Part shown: positions 1 to 6,898 of the stretch, piece by piece | Layout: every line of letters starts with the position of its first letter | Position numbering within the stretch: position 1 is the stretch's first letter | Assembly: GCA_028277605.1 (NCBI GenBank) | Contig: JANQFZ010000032.1 | Location: forward strand, 1-47,779 | Direction of reading: 5' to 3' | DNA: 47,779 nt | From: Vallitaleaceae bacterium | Lineage (GTDB): Bacteria; Bacillota; Clostridia; Lachnospirales; Vallitaleaceae | Program-made: the position numbers and the translations under genes | Notes under the pieces: generated by a model | Databases searched by the model: none | Seen by the model: only the letters and a program-made list of their open reading frames with translations | What the model was told of the DNA's origin: nothing

Positions 1-2
1 GT

Positions 3-62
3 AAGTCCATTATAAAAGAAATCTATGTTCCTAATAAAATTATTAATATCGTTGTAAAATAA
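3..62 (+). CDS. leuS: C-terminal end of leucyl-tRNA synthetase (partial)
   Basis: Reading from base 3, an open frame enters from outside the window and stops at TAA 60-62. Its last residues read KEIYVPNKIINIVVK. This resembles the conserved C-terminal beta strand of bacterial leucyl-tRNA synthetases, which typically end in a 'VPGKLVNIVVK'-like sequence. Only about 19 codons are visible, so the call rests on this tail alone. A terminator follows directly, consistent with the end of a transcription unit. Confidence 0.6.
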   Translation, partial: KSIIKEIYVPNKIINIVVK

Positions 63-74
63 AGCGATTTTAAA

Positions 75-111
75 GGCTGTCTTTGGTTTTTCTGGGGACA
101 GCCATTTTTTT
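75..111 (+). terminator. Rho-independent terminator after leuS
   Basis: A perfect 7-bp stem, GGCTGTC (75-81) and GACAGCC (97-103), is followed by a T run at 105-111. It sits 12 bases after the stop codon of the upstream gene. It lies just beyond the 3' end of the minus-strand gene at 119-400, but that side has no good T run. Confidence 0.85.
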
Positions 112-118
112 AAATCTA

Positions 119-400
119 TTAGCTCATCATTTGCATCATTTGTTGCAGCATATCTAGCTTGCTTCTTTCTGCTGGATTAAGGTTTTGTTTCATAAACTCT
201 ATAATAACTTGAGACTCTTGCTGAGTAAACTGTAGGTTTGCCTGTTTCATTCTAATACCAAAAGACATCAGCAGCTGGATTTTTTGATCCATGTCTTTTC
301 CATTCATTTCGTTAAATAATTCAGCTAAAAATCTCATTTTTTCAGGATTAATATTTTGAAATTGAGGATTATACATTGGGCTGTTTTGCATTAGGTTCAT
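119..400 (-). CDS. Small Met/Gln-rich protein of unknown function
   Basis: A 93-residue predicted soluble helical protein, very rich in Met, Gln and Asn, ending in a Met-rich tail (LQQMMQMMS). I do not recognise a named family. Its arrangement (ELF near the N-terminus, then helices ending in a 'LNPAERSKLDML'-like stretch) looks like small hypothetical proteins I associate with clostridial genomes. It overlaps the end of the upstream minus-strand gene by 32 bases from the first ATG, or 23 bases if the ATG at 391 is used. An AAGGAAAGG ribosome site precedes the first ATG, so translation is probably coupled. The two genes form one minus-strand operon with a SigE-like promoter upstream. Confidence 0.7.
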   Translation of the reverse strand: MNLMQNSPMYNPQFQNINPEKMRFLAELFNEMNGKDMDQKIQLLMSFGIRMKQANLQFTQQESQVIIEFMKQNLNPAERSKLDMLQQMMQMMS

Positions 401-1187
401 CCTTTCCTTGATTTTGGTTCATAGACATGAACATATTTAGCATAGCCATCATATCATTTGGATTTTTGTTGACTGGGTTCGTATAGCCTGCTGCTGAATT
501 TGATGGTGTGGGTTCTTGTGACGGTTTTGCGTTCGTATTTGGATTAGAGGTATTGGGCTTAGCGTTCATGCTTTTAAACATATTAAACATGTTCATAAAA
601 TTTGACATAGTATTAGAGGTATTATTGTGTGGTTCATTTGGTGTTTGAGCAGATGATTCATACTCTGTATCTGCTGGATTATTCATACCCTCTTGTAAAG
701 GATCTTGGGCTTCTTGGATGTCAGGATTAGGTAAGACATTCTGGTTAAAGGATTGATGATTTTTTATTAAAGCATTTAAGTTCATCATGGTTTGAATAAT
801 GTCTATCATATTTTTGTTCTTGTCCGAACAATAGTGCTTGATTGAATTGAGCATTTCTGATTTGTTTCTATCACCTTTATTTAGTGCTGAAACTTCTACA
901 AAAGAGTCTGGATCCTTATAAAGCTCAAATGTCTTCTGCAACTCCATGAGTTTAATGATAATTGCCATTTGTTTTTGCATCCTATAATCTAAATAAGGAA
1001 TAGCAGCTTTGAGTATATTCATCTCTTGGGAATTAATAGCTGTATCAATATCTGGCTGAGCAATCACAGAAGTATTATTATTTTTGGAACCTGCCATAGT
1101 CTGTGAAAAAAGCTGAGCAAGTTGAAACCAATTGCCCATCTTACCAAAATCTATATTAGAATCATTTTGTTCATGATTAGTATCCAT
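369..1187 (-). CDS. Asn/Met-rich protein with conserved N-terminal helical region, unknown function
   Basis: A 272-residue protein. The N-terminal half (about residues 50-150) is a predicted helical region (AAIPYLDYRMQKQMAIIIK and following). The C-terminal half is low-complexity, rich in Asn, Pro, Ser, Thr and Met, with two similar Met/Asn/Phe-rich blocks (NFMNMFNMFKSMN and MLNMFMSMNQNQ). There is no signal peptide or membrane segment. The start is supported by AAAGGAGG four bases before ATG 1187. The gene lies directly upstream of and overlaps the 93-residue partner. A SigE-like promoter at 1218-1247 suggests mother-cell expression. The repetitive C-terminus could be a self-assembly or scaffold region, but that is inference. 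Confidence 0.75.
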   Translation of the reverse strand: MDTNHEQNDSNIDFGKMGNWFQLAQLFSQTMAGSKNNNTSVIAQPDIDTAINSQEMNILKAAIPYLDYRMQKQMAIIIKLMELQKTFELYKDPDSFVEVSALNKGDRNKSEMLNSIKHYCSDKNKNMIDIIQTMMNLNALIKNHQSFNQNVLPNPDIQEAQDPLQEGMNNPADTEYESSAQTPNEPHNNTSNTMSNFMNMFNMFKSMNAKPNTSNPNTNAKPSQEPTPSNSAAGYTNPVNKNPNDMMAMLNMFMSMNQNQGKDEPNAKQPNV

Positions 1188-1217
1188 AGAACCTCCTTTT
1201 AAAAGGTTATCTATAAT

Positions 1218-1247
1218 ATTGTATGATTCTTATTCACATTAATTTAC
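1218..1247 (-). promoter_or_regulatory. SigE-like sporulation promoter for the 272-residue protein operon
   Basis: On the minus strand, GTAAATT (1247-1241) is separated by 15 bases from CATACAAT (1225-1218). CATACAAT is the SigE -10 consensus of Bacillus. The -35 box matches the consensus (K M A T A T T) at 5 of 7 positions. The start codon is at 1187. The match was made by eye in AT-rich DNA. Confidence 0.45.
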
Positions 1248-1338
1248 AACTTCATTTAAAAACTTATGTGATTAACAACAGTTACAAAATAATCTAAAAA
1301 TACATATAGTGAATTAAGAGAATGTGTAGGTGGTCACT

Positions 1339-1809
1339 ATGGATAATTATGATGAGTTACGACATTTAAAAGAAATACTAAGTGGTAATATAAGTCCAAA
1401 TGATTATTTTGTAAATATGTTAGCCATGGTTTCAAAGATGACACAAGAGCAATTTATGAAGGATGCTTACAAAGTCTTTGAAGAATATAAAAGTTTAACA
1501 AAACAATCAATGGAAAATCAAACGACACTGATTAATGCTATGAAGCCTTTTATGAACGAAAATCAAGTCCAGCAGCTAGATACAGTGATCAGAACGCTCA
1601 ATGATATAAGTGCGTATGGACACATTGTATCTGATTTAATGAAGGCTAATAATAGGGAAAATAATCAGAAAGTGAAGAATGAATCTGATTTGGTTATTGA
1701 AGACAATACGGTCTATGAAATTGATAAGTCCTGTGTTCCATCATCTTATAACAACAATGGACCTTCTATGCTTTTTCCTTTATTAATGATGTTTTTAGGA
1801 ATTAAATAA
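1339..1809 (+). CDS. Helical protein of unknown function, related in style to its divergent neighbour
   Basis: A 156-residue protein, predicted mostly helical (DELRHLKEILSG at the start), ending in a Pro/Leu/Met/Phe-rich tail (MLFPLLMMFLGIK) like the hydrophobic tips of the small proteins nearby. I chose ATG 1339 because AGGTGG (1328-1333) lies five bases upstream; an in-frame GTG at 1330 lacks a good ribosome site. It is divergent from the 272-residue protein gene and ends at a bidirectional terminator. Upstream, AATACATATAGTG contains a weak SigE-like -10. Function unknown; association with the sporulation-like cluster is inferred from position and composition. Confidence 0.7.
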   Translation: MDNYDELRHLKEILSGNISPNDYFVNMLAMVSKMTQEQFMKDAYKVFEEYKSLTKQSMENQTTLINAMKPFMNENQVQQLDTVIRTLNDISAYGHIVSDLMKANNRENNQKVKNESDLVIEDNTVYEIDKSCVPSSYNNNGPSMLFPLLMMFLGIK

Positions 1810-1876
1810 TAATTAGGTTTGTTATATGAGACATTAAGGTGAGCTATAAATTGTTTTATAGTTCTTTATTAAAATA

Positions 1877-1908
1877 AAAAATATGGCAGGCTATCCTGCC
1901 ATATTTTT
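1877..1908. terminator. Bidirectional terminator between convergent genes
   Basis: A perfect 14-bp stem (AAAA plus ATATGGCAGG at 1877-1890; CCTGCCATAT plus TTTT at 1895-1908) encloses the loop CTAT. A-rich sequence on the left and T-rich on the right let it act in both directions. The stop codon of the minus-strand gene (1907-1909) overlaps the right edge of the stem. Confidence 0.9.
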
Positions 1909-2110
1909 AGTAAGCACCATCTTTATTAAATAGTAACATAAAAAGAATTAATGGAAGTAAATTATTGTCTCCAAAGATACCGCCTGGGCATCCATCTTGA
2001 CCAGGACAGTAGCCTCCATGACCACCTTGGTTAAATAATAATAGGAAGAGAAGCAACATCATATTATTACTTCCACCACCCATATAGCCTGCTGATGTTA
2101 TATCGCTCAT
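1907..2110 (-). CDS. Tiny Gly/Leu/Phe-rich protein with two hydrophobic blocks
   Basis: A 67-residue protein with two hydrophobic stretches: NNMMLLLFLLLFNQGG (about residues 15-30) and DNNLLPLILFMLLFNKDG (about 48-65). They are separated by a Gly/Cys/Pro-rich linker (GGYCPGQDGCPGG). Each block is flanked by Asn/Asp before and Asn plus Gly after, the same module as in the 53- and 80-residue proteins at 3677-3838 and 3924-4166. TTTGGAGG lies upstream of ATG 2110. A possible sporulation-type -10 (CATACTATA) is at 2146-2138, without a clear -35. It could be a small coat or membrane-associated sporulation protein. No family recognised. Confidence 0.7.
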   Translation of the reverse strand: MSDITSAGYMGGGSNNMMLLLFLLLFNQGGHGGYCPGQDGCPGGIFGDNNLLPLILFMLLFNKDGAY

Positions 2111-2299
2111 ATTAATCCTCCAAACTTCTGTTCATAATATAGTATGAAATAGAGCTTGTTTGGATGATAAAATATTTTCGGGTGGAAATAAACTATAAGA
2201 AAGTCAATGCAACTATTGATGATTAAGTTATTTATAAAAGAAAAGTTTTATATCTAATTAGGAATCGTAAACTAAGAAATGCAATTTTATTGTAAGAAA

Positions 2300-2328
2300 T
2301 CATATACTGATCCTGAGTAGAATACAAT
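2300..2328 (+). promoter_or_regulatory. SigE-like promoter of the subtilase gene
   Basis: TCATATA (2300-2306), 14 bases, then AATACAAT (2321-2328). Compared with the Bacillus SigE consensus (KMATATT, 14-15 bases, CATACANT) this is 6 of 7 at -35 and 7 of 8 at -10, with the right spacing. The start codon is 28 bases downstream. Found by eye in AT-rich DNA. Confidence 0.4.
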
Positions 2329-2355
2329 AATAATGATATCGCAGGAAATAGGTGA

Positions 2356-3582
2356 ATGATGATAAATCATAATAATGATGAGATAGCGATCAATAAGGAA
2401 GTTAATGAATCAAGTGAATCATCTGAGTCAACAGTCACTTCAACTGGAAAAGAGGACTATATACAAGTTATAGTTAATTGCAATAAGAATGATAAGTATG
2501 AGAAGGAACTGAATGAAATAGGAAGCATTAAGTATGAACTGCCTATGATTGATGCTTATGTGTTAGAAATACCAAAACACTACATGGGAAGATTAAGAAA
2601 AATGAGAGGTGTGATTAAGGTAGAGCACGATACCCACCTAACAGCACAAATGAATGTGGCAAGAAAGACGGTTAATGCCGTTTGGACTGATAATAAAAGG
2701 TTAAAAGGACGGGGGGTCAGTGTTGCAGTCTTAGATACGGGGATATATCCTCATAATGATTTCGTAGGAAGAAGAAATCGGCTGATTCAATTTAAAGATT
2801 TTGTTAATAGTAAAGAAGAGTGCTATGACGATAATGGTCATGGTACGCATGTAGCTGGAATTCTAGGTGGAGACGGTTATGAAAGCAAGGGTAAATATGT
2901 TGGTATAGCACCTGAATGTAATATAATCGGTGTTAAGGTTTTAAATGAAAAAGGGTCTGGAAATATTTCTGATGTACTAGCTGGTATACAATGGGTTATC
3001 CATAATAAAAATAAGCTTAACATAAGGGTTATTAATCTATCTGTTGGAACGGATGATATAGAGGGAGAGGATGCGGCACTGGTGCGAGGAGTGAATGCGG
3101 CGTGGGATGCTGGTCTAGTTGTAGTTGCGGCTGCTGGTAATAATGGACCTAAAAAAGGAACCATAACAACACCTGGTATCAGTAGAAAAATAATTACAGT
3201 AGGTTCCTCCGATGATGCTGAGACGGTAGATATATTTGGAGATTATATAACCAATTACTCAGGTAGAGGACCAACAAAAGCATGTATAAAAAAACCAGAT
3301 GTTGTGGCACCGGGTTCTAATATCACTTCTTGTAAAGCTGATACAACTTACGCGCCCTCAAAACGCTACTATCCATCTAATTATCTAGGTTATATTTGTA
3401 AAAGTGGAACTTCTATGGCAACCCCCATTGTATCAGGTGCTATTGCCTTACTTTTATCGCTAAAACCTCAACTTACCAACAAAGAAATAAAACTGAAACT
3501 GATGGATTCTGTGAATGATTTGGGATTTCCTCAATCTAGACAAGGTTGGGGAAGAATAGATTTGCAGAAGTTTTTAAACTAA
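2356..3582 (+). CDS. Intracellular subtilisin-like serine protease (S8, AprX-like)
   Basis: A 408-residue subtilase. Catalytic residues are visible in order: Asp in VAVLDTGI, His in NGHGTHVAGI and Ser in SGTSMATPIVSG; the oxyanion Asn is in the AAAGNNGP stretch. Residues about 35-100 look like a subtilase propeptide/inhibitor-like domain (VIVNC to KVEHDT). No signal peptide is present, and the N-terminus is Glu/Ser-rich, so the enzyme is probably cytoplasmic like AprX of Bacillus. ATG 2356 and ATG 2359 are both possible starts; AGGAAA lies seven bases before the first. A strong hairpin follows the stop. Placement among sporulation-like genes and a SigE-like promoter suggest a role in processing mother-cell proteins, which is inference. 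Confidence 0.9.
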   Translation: MMINHNNDEIAINKEVNESSESSESTVTSTGKEDYIQVIVNCNKNDKYEKELNEIGSIKYELPMIDAYVLEIPKHYMGRLRKMRGVIKVEHDTHLTAQMNVARKTVNAVWTDNKRLKGRGVSVAVLDTGIYPHNDFVGRRNRLIQFKDFVNSKEECYDDNGHGTHVAGILGGDGYESKGKYVGIAPECNIIGVKVLNEKGSGNISDVLAGIQWVIHNKNKLNIRVINLSVGTDDIEGEDAALVRGVNAAWDAGLVVVAAAGNNGPKKGTITTPGISRKIITVGSSDDAETVDIFGDYITNYSGRGPTKACIKKPDVVAPGSNITSCKADTTYAPSKRYYPSNYLGYICKSGTSMATPIVSGAIALLLSLKPQLTNKEIKLKLMDSVNDLGFPQSRQGWGRIDLQKFLN

Positions 3583-3615
3583 ATTCTTAACCACAGTTGT
3601 ATTGTGGTTAAGAAT
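3583..3615. terminator. Strong hairpin terminator after the subtilase gene
   Basis: A perfect 13-bp inverted repeat, ATTCTTAACCACA (3583-3595) and TGTGGTTAAGAAT (3603-3615), begins at the base after the stop codon. The following sequence (ATTTATATA) is T-rich but not a clean T run. It may serve both strands, as the next gene converges. Confidence 0.7.
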
Positions 3616-3628
3616 ATTTATATAAAAT

Positions 3629-3649
3629 GCCTAGGAAAAAGCCCTAGGC
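3629..3649 (-). terminator. Hairpin terminator for the 53-residue protein gene
   Basis: GCCTAGG (3629-3635) and CCTAGGC (3643-3649) form a 7-bp stem. On the minus strand it is followed by ATTTTATATA. It lies 28 bases after the stop of the minus-strand gene at 3677. Confidence 0.5.
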
Positions 3650-3676
3650 CAAGTATGAAGGGGGAGAGGGGGAAAC

Positions 3677-3838
3677 TTAACAATTATATGCTCCGCCGCC
3701 AGACATCATTAAAAGTAATAATATGAAGAATAAGTTATTATCAGCGAAACCTTTTCCTCCACAGTAACCACAACCGCCGTCATTAAATGATAATAAAAAG
3801 AATAATAGGAAGAATAAATTGTTATCTAACCCTTGCAT
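3677..3838 (-). CDS. Tiny Gly/Cys/Leu/Phe-rich protein with duplicated hydrophobic module
   Basis: A 53-residue protein built from two copies of one module: DNNLFFLLFFLLSFNDGG near the N-terminus and ADNNLFFILLLLMMSGGG near the C-terminus, joined by a Gly/Cys linker (CGYCGGKGF). I chose ATG 3838 because AAAGGAGG sits six bases upstream; the ATG at 3859 has no ribosome site and its first codons are the ribosome site itself. A SigK-like promoter is at 3890-3917. It is a paralogue in design of the 67-residue protein at 1907-2110. Function unknown; a spore coat or membrane-associated role is possible. Confidence 0.7.
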   Translation of the reverse strand: MQGLDNNLFFLLFFLLSFNDGGCGYCGGKGFADNNLFFILLLLMMSGGGAYNC

Positions 3839-3889
3839 GGTAAACCTCCTTTCAGACATGATATTTCCTTGATTGTCCTTAGTATAATA

Positions 3890-3917
3890 TATCTTATGAT
3901 AATAGATTGGGATGTGT
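3890..3917 (-). promoter_or_regulatory. SigK-like promoter of the 53-residue protein gene
   Basis: On the minus strand, AC (3917-3916), 17 bases, then CATAAGATA (3898-3890). This matches the Bacillus SigK pattern AC, 17 bases, CATANNNTA. The pattern is short, so a chance match in AT-rich DNA is possible. Confidence 0.35.
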
Positions 3918-3923
3918 GTATAA

Positions 3924-4166
3924 TTAAAAAGGAGTTAAGTCAGGGGTATCTGAGCTAAAGTCTGTCATTGTATCATTGACTGGGCTGGGGTTTTGTGTTT
4001 CATCACTATCTTCATCAAAAAGTATAAGCATAAGAAGTATAAGAAAAAGGTCATCCGATAAAAGACCATCGTTAAGCTTGACTTTATTTTGTTGATCCAT
4101 ATTTTTATTCTTGAATTCTTTAGGAATATCACGCAATAAGTAGTAATCATTGATTCTTTCAATCAT
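3924..4166 (-). CDS. Small acidic protein with one hydrophobic block, unknown function
   Basis: An 80-residue protein: a basic/polar N-terminal half, one hydrophobic module (SDDLFLILLMLILFDEDSD, about residues 37-55), then an acidic Thr/Ser/Pro-rich tail. The central module follows the same plan as in the 53- and 67-residue proteins nearby. I chose ATG 4166 because GGAGG lies five bases upstream; an ATG at 4178 overlaps that ribosome site. A SigK-like promoter is at 4199-4226. Function unknown. Confidence 0.65.
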   Translation of the reverse strand: MIERINDYYLLRDIPKEFKNKNMDQQNKVKLNDGLLSDDLFLILLMLILFDEDSDETQNPSPVNDTMTDFSSDTPDLTPF

Positions 4167-4198
4167 GTGAGCCTCCATAATTAGATGCTGTATAGTAA

Positions 4199-4226
4199 TA
4201 ATATATGTTATTGATATGTAATAAGT
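4199..4226 (-). promoter_or_regulatory. SigK-like promoter of the 80-residue protein gene
   Basis: On the minus strand, AC (4226-4225), 17 bases, then CATATATTA (4207-4199). This again fits the SigK pattern, at a suitable distance from ATG 4166. It is the second such match among the hydrophobic-module genes. Confidence 0.35.
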
Positions 4227-4301
4227 ATTAGATTAGTGAACAGTTTCCGAATTCAACTAAAATTTAGTACACAGTTTAGAATGAATTCATAAAATGGATG
4301 G

Positions 4302-4331
4302 TTGACAATGAATTGTTATAGGGTGTATAAT
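4302..4331 (+). promoter_or_regulatory. SigA-type promoter of the tetR gene
   Basis: Perfect consensus boxes, TTGACA (4302-4307) and TATAAT (4326-4331), 18 bases apart. The inverted-repeat operator at 4334-4355 starts two bases after the -10, over the expected transcription start, so TetR binding would block initiation. Confidence 0.9.
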
Positions 4332-4333
4332 TA

Positions 4334-4355
4334 ACATACCAACTGGTAGGTTTGT
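4334..4355 (+). promoter_or_regulatory. TetR operator O1 (imperfect inverted repeat)
   Basis: Left half ACATACCAAC, centre TG, right half GTAGGTTTGT; 8 of 10 positions are symmetric. It shares ATACCAACTGGT with the perfect operator at 5013-5034, which supports both as sites for the same repressor. It lies just downstream of the tetR -10 box, implying autorepression. Confidence 0.75.
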
Positions 4356-4370
4356 AGTAGGAGGCGGCTT

Positions 4371-4976
4371 ATGAATACTAGAGATATGATATTAGAAACT
4401 GCATTTCAGGGTTTTTTGGAGGAAGGCTTTGAAAAAATATCACTCAACGAATTGATTAAAAGAACAGGGTTGACCAAAGGAGCATTTTACTATCATTTTA
4501 AAAGTAAAGATGAATTATTAAGTGAGATTATGCATCAATATTTTCATAAGTATATGGATTATAATATTGAGCAGATTCAATCGTATGAAGGGACTATAGA
4601 GGAAAAAATAACTATAGCAATTAGTTCTATCACCAATATTCATGCTAGAATCAAAGAAATTAGTCCAAATCATGTTGAACCAAAAGCTTTTCTAATGCTT
4701 TTTGAGGAAGGACTAAGAAGTAATGAACAGCTTAGAGAGCATAACCTACAGAATCAGAATAAGATTATGATGACCATGAGGCATTTGATAGAAGAGGGAC
4801 AAAAGTTTGGTGAAATTAGAGAAGATATGAGAGCCAAAGACCTTGCTTATCTTCTAAATGCTACAATAAAGGGCTCTATGTTTAATTGGACCATCATGCA
4901 GGAAGAATTACTTGAAGATTTATTAAAGAAAAATGTTAGTACATTTCTTAAACTTATTTTGAAAACATACAAATAG
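4371..4976 (+). CDS. TetR/AcrR-family transcriptional repressor
   Basis: A 201-residue TetR regulator. The N-terminal helix-turn-helix is clear (ISLNELIKRTGLTKGAFYYHF, about residues 23-43). The rest is the helical ligand-binding domain; the ligand cannot be predicted. A GGAGG site lies upstream of ATG 4371. Inverted repeats sharing ATACCAACTGGT occur in front of this gene (4334-4355) and in front of the next gene (5013-5034), so it probably represses itself and the QueG-like gene downstream. Confidence 0.9.
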   Translation: MNTRDMILETAFQGFLEEGFEKISLNELIKRTGLTKGAFYYHFKSKDELLSEIMHQYFHKYMDYNIEQIQSYEGTIEEKITIAISSITNIHARIKEISPNHVEPKAFLMLFEEGLRSNEQLREHNLQNQNKIMMTMRHLIEEGQKFGEIREDMRAKDLAYLLNATIKGSMFNWTIMQEELLEDLLKKNVSTFLKLILKTYK

Positions 4977-5012
4977 ATGATAAAAGCAATTTGCAATTTT
5001 GATTTATCTTAT

Positions 5013-5034
5013 GAATACCAACTGGTTGGTATTC
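5013..5034 (+). promoter_or_regulatory. TetR operator O2 (perfect inverted repeat)
   Basis: Left half GAATACCAAC, centre TG, right half GTTGGTATTC: a perfect 10-bp inverted repeat with a 2-base centre, in the 95-base gap between tetR and the QueG-like gene. I do not see a convincing SigA promoter around it, so it may control either read-through or a weak local promoter. Confidence 0.85.
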
Positions 5035-5071
5035 TTGAAATACCTATAACATCAATCAGGGAGGGGTTTAG

Positions 5072-6187
5072 ATGGCAGGTACATCAGGAAGTAAAGCTGA
5101 AAAGCAATTTCTTAAGAGAGTTAAACCTTATAGGGATCAATTGGTTAAGGATCATGTTGATTCACCTCAAGAGGGTTTTCAATACTTTGAATCTAAGGAG
5201 TATCAAACAGACCATCGAGCTGGTGGTAGTATTATGTCTCAAAAAATAAAAGCTGGAGGACTAAAGGGGATATTAGGTCTGCTGAAGATATTTACTAAAC
5301 ACATGGTTAAAATGCGTAAAGGAATTAATGTTTGTTTTGAAGATTTAGAGCCGTATTTGGTAGAATTAGAAAATAAAGGGGCATTAATCAATAAATCCAG
5401 TCCTTTATTGGAAACCTACCCTAATGTAGAGCTTTGGGAGACACTCCAGACATATGCCTATGAACATTATGGTGTTAGAATGGGTTTTACTGAAGTACCA
5501 GAACAGCTTGTTTTTAAAGATAAGACGATCTTATTCCGTTATGCTATCGTGTGCATTCAAGAAATGCAGAAATCTGAAATCGACTGTGCTCCTAAACTTA
5601 AGGCAAGTGCTGAAGTTATGAGAGTCTATAAAGAGCTGGGTATCGCAGTCAATGAAATAGCTAAATGGCTAAGAGAAAATTATAATATTCAGTGTCAATC
5701 TAATCATCCGCTTGGAGGTCTGGTTAACACAACCCCTTTAGCAGGCAAAGCAGGCTTAGGATGGCAGGGGAGTAACGGATTGCTCATTACGCCATGGTAT
5801 GGACAGCGTCAAAGGATTGCACCTATATTTATTGAAAACAAAATTTTTTCATATACGGATAATGACGACCACAGATGGATTGAATCCTTTTGTAGTCAAT
5901 GTAGAAGATGCGAACGTGCTTGTCCCGTTGGAGCCATATATCATGAAAAGCAAGTATCAGCGAGTAATATATCAGGTATTGGAGAAACAAGAACTTGTAT
6001 TGACCGATCCAAATGTTTTCCTCAGTTTAATTCAACCATGGGATGTGGTATATGTATGAAGGTCTGCCCATTTTCACAAGGAGAAGGTAGTTATGAGAAG
6101 ATAAAAAAAGCATATGATAAGAAAACTGCTAAGACAGCCACTCATGAACGGTTAATCTCTAAAAATGGTCAGCTTGACAATCCATAA
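5072..6187 (+). CDS. QueG/reductive-dehalogenase-like protein with two 4Fe-4S clusters
   Basis: A 371-residue protein. The C-terminal third carries two ferredoxin-type 4Fe-4S motifs, CSQCRRCERACP (about residues 274-285) and a second set around CGICMKVCP preceded by Cys residues in the CIDRSKC stretch. Before them, LAGKAGLGWQGSNGLL corresponds to the region of QueG that reads 'AGLGWIGKNT'. QueG (epoxyqueuosine reductase) and reductive dehalogenases share this fold and use cobalamin. The typical QueG 'CISYLTIE' segment is missing, so this is probably a relative with another substrate. GGAGGGG precedes ATG 5072. It stands behind a TetR operator, which suggests induction by a small compound. Confidence 0.75.
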   Translation: MAGTSGSKAEKQFLKRVKPYRDQLVKDHVDSPQEGFQYFESKEYQTDHRAGGSIMSQKIKAGGLKGILGLLKIFTKHMVKMRKGINVCFEDLEPYLVELENKGALINKSSPLLETYPNVELWETLQTYAYEHYGVRMGFTEVPEQLVFKDKTILFRYAIVCIQEMQKSEIDCAPKLKASAEVMRVYKELGIAVNEIAKWLRENYNIQCQSNHPLGGLVNTTPLAGKAGLGWQGSNGLLITPWYGQRQRIAPIFIENKIFSYTDNDDHRWIESFCSQCRRCERACPVGAIYHEKQVSASNISGIGETRTCIDRSKCFPQFNSTMGCGICMKVCPFSQGEGSYEKIKKAYDKKTAKTATHERLISKNGQLDNP

Positions 6188-6201
6188 TATCTATCATAAA
6201 A

Positions 6202-6234
6202 TAAAAACAGCTAATCTAGAATCGGCTGTTTTTT
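6202..6234 (+). terminator. Rho-independent terminator after the QueG-like gene
   Basis: AAAAACAGC (6202-6210) pairs with GCTGTTTTT (6224-6232), with the T run continuing to 6234. It ends the tetR/QueG-like unit. Confidence 0.85.
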
Positions 6235-6341
6235 TAGTAGAGAACAACTATGTGTAACTAGTATAAGACTTAAGATTATAGAACTAACGGTGTAAGCAAA
6301 AAAACAAATGATAAAACTATTATTAAAAAGGGGTAAAATTT

Positions 6342-6845
6342 ATGGATAATTATTATTTGTATTATATCATTTTGGTTATGTTGGTATTACCAGTTCTTTC
6401 AATATTTATTGATATCTATTTTTTTAGAAACATGAAAAATAGAGTTGAACTTATGGCTAAATGGTTTATATTTTGGGGCATTGGTATTCGACAATTAACA
6501 GCAGGAGTATGTCAGACATTAAATCCAGCCTTTACTGCTAAAATGCTTCAATTAACAGACTCAAGTTTTGTGGCTATCAATGAAATTGGATTTGCAAATT
6601 TTTCTATAGGAATGACTGCTGTTATTGCGTTATTTCTCTCTTCTTGGCGTAAACCTGCTGGTTTTTGTGGTGGTTTGTATCTAGGTATTGCTGGCGTGTT
6701 TCATATAACTAGAATAGCCGAAGGCATGCATATTAATGAAGTGTATGCTATGATTAGTGACATATTTATTCTTATTATTATAATAATTTTCCTTATCCAT
6801 ACATCTACAGATAGAAAAGTGGTATTAGCAAGGAGATGTTATTAA
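6342..6845 (+). CDS. Small multi-pass membrane protein (DUF6790-like)
   Basis: A 167-residue hydrophobic protein with about four membrane segments: about residues 4-26, 44-62, 84-102 and 138-155. The stretch with WFIFWGIGIR and LNPAFTAKM resembles the small membrane proteins grouped as DUF6790; this was recalled and could not be checked. An AAAAGGGG ribosome site precedes the ATG. Function unknown. Confidence 0.7.
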   Translation: MDNYYLYYIILVMLVLPVLSIFIDIYFFRNMKNRVELMAKWFIFWGIGIRQLTAGVCQTLNPAFTAKMLQLTDSSFVAINEIGFANFSIGMTAVIALFLSSWRKPAGFCGGLYLGIAGVFHITRIAEGMHINEVYAMISDIFILIIIIIFLIHTSTDRKVVLARRCY

Positions 6846-6898
6846 GTAATGTAAAGTCTGTATTTCATCACTAATTAAGTTAGATTATGAGAGGATAA

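Noticed and set aside
2877..3164. A 95-residue minus-strand open frame inside the subtilase gene.
   Set aside because: It is the reverse of a strongly conserved catalytic region and has no ribosome site.
4977..5249. A 90-residue open frame between tetR and the QueG-like gene.
   Set aside because: It overlaps the operator and the start of the QueG-like gene in another frame, and its product has no signs of a real protein.
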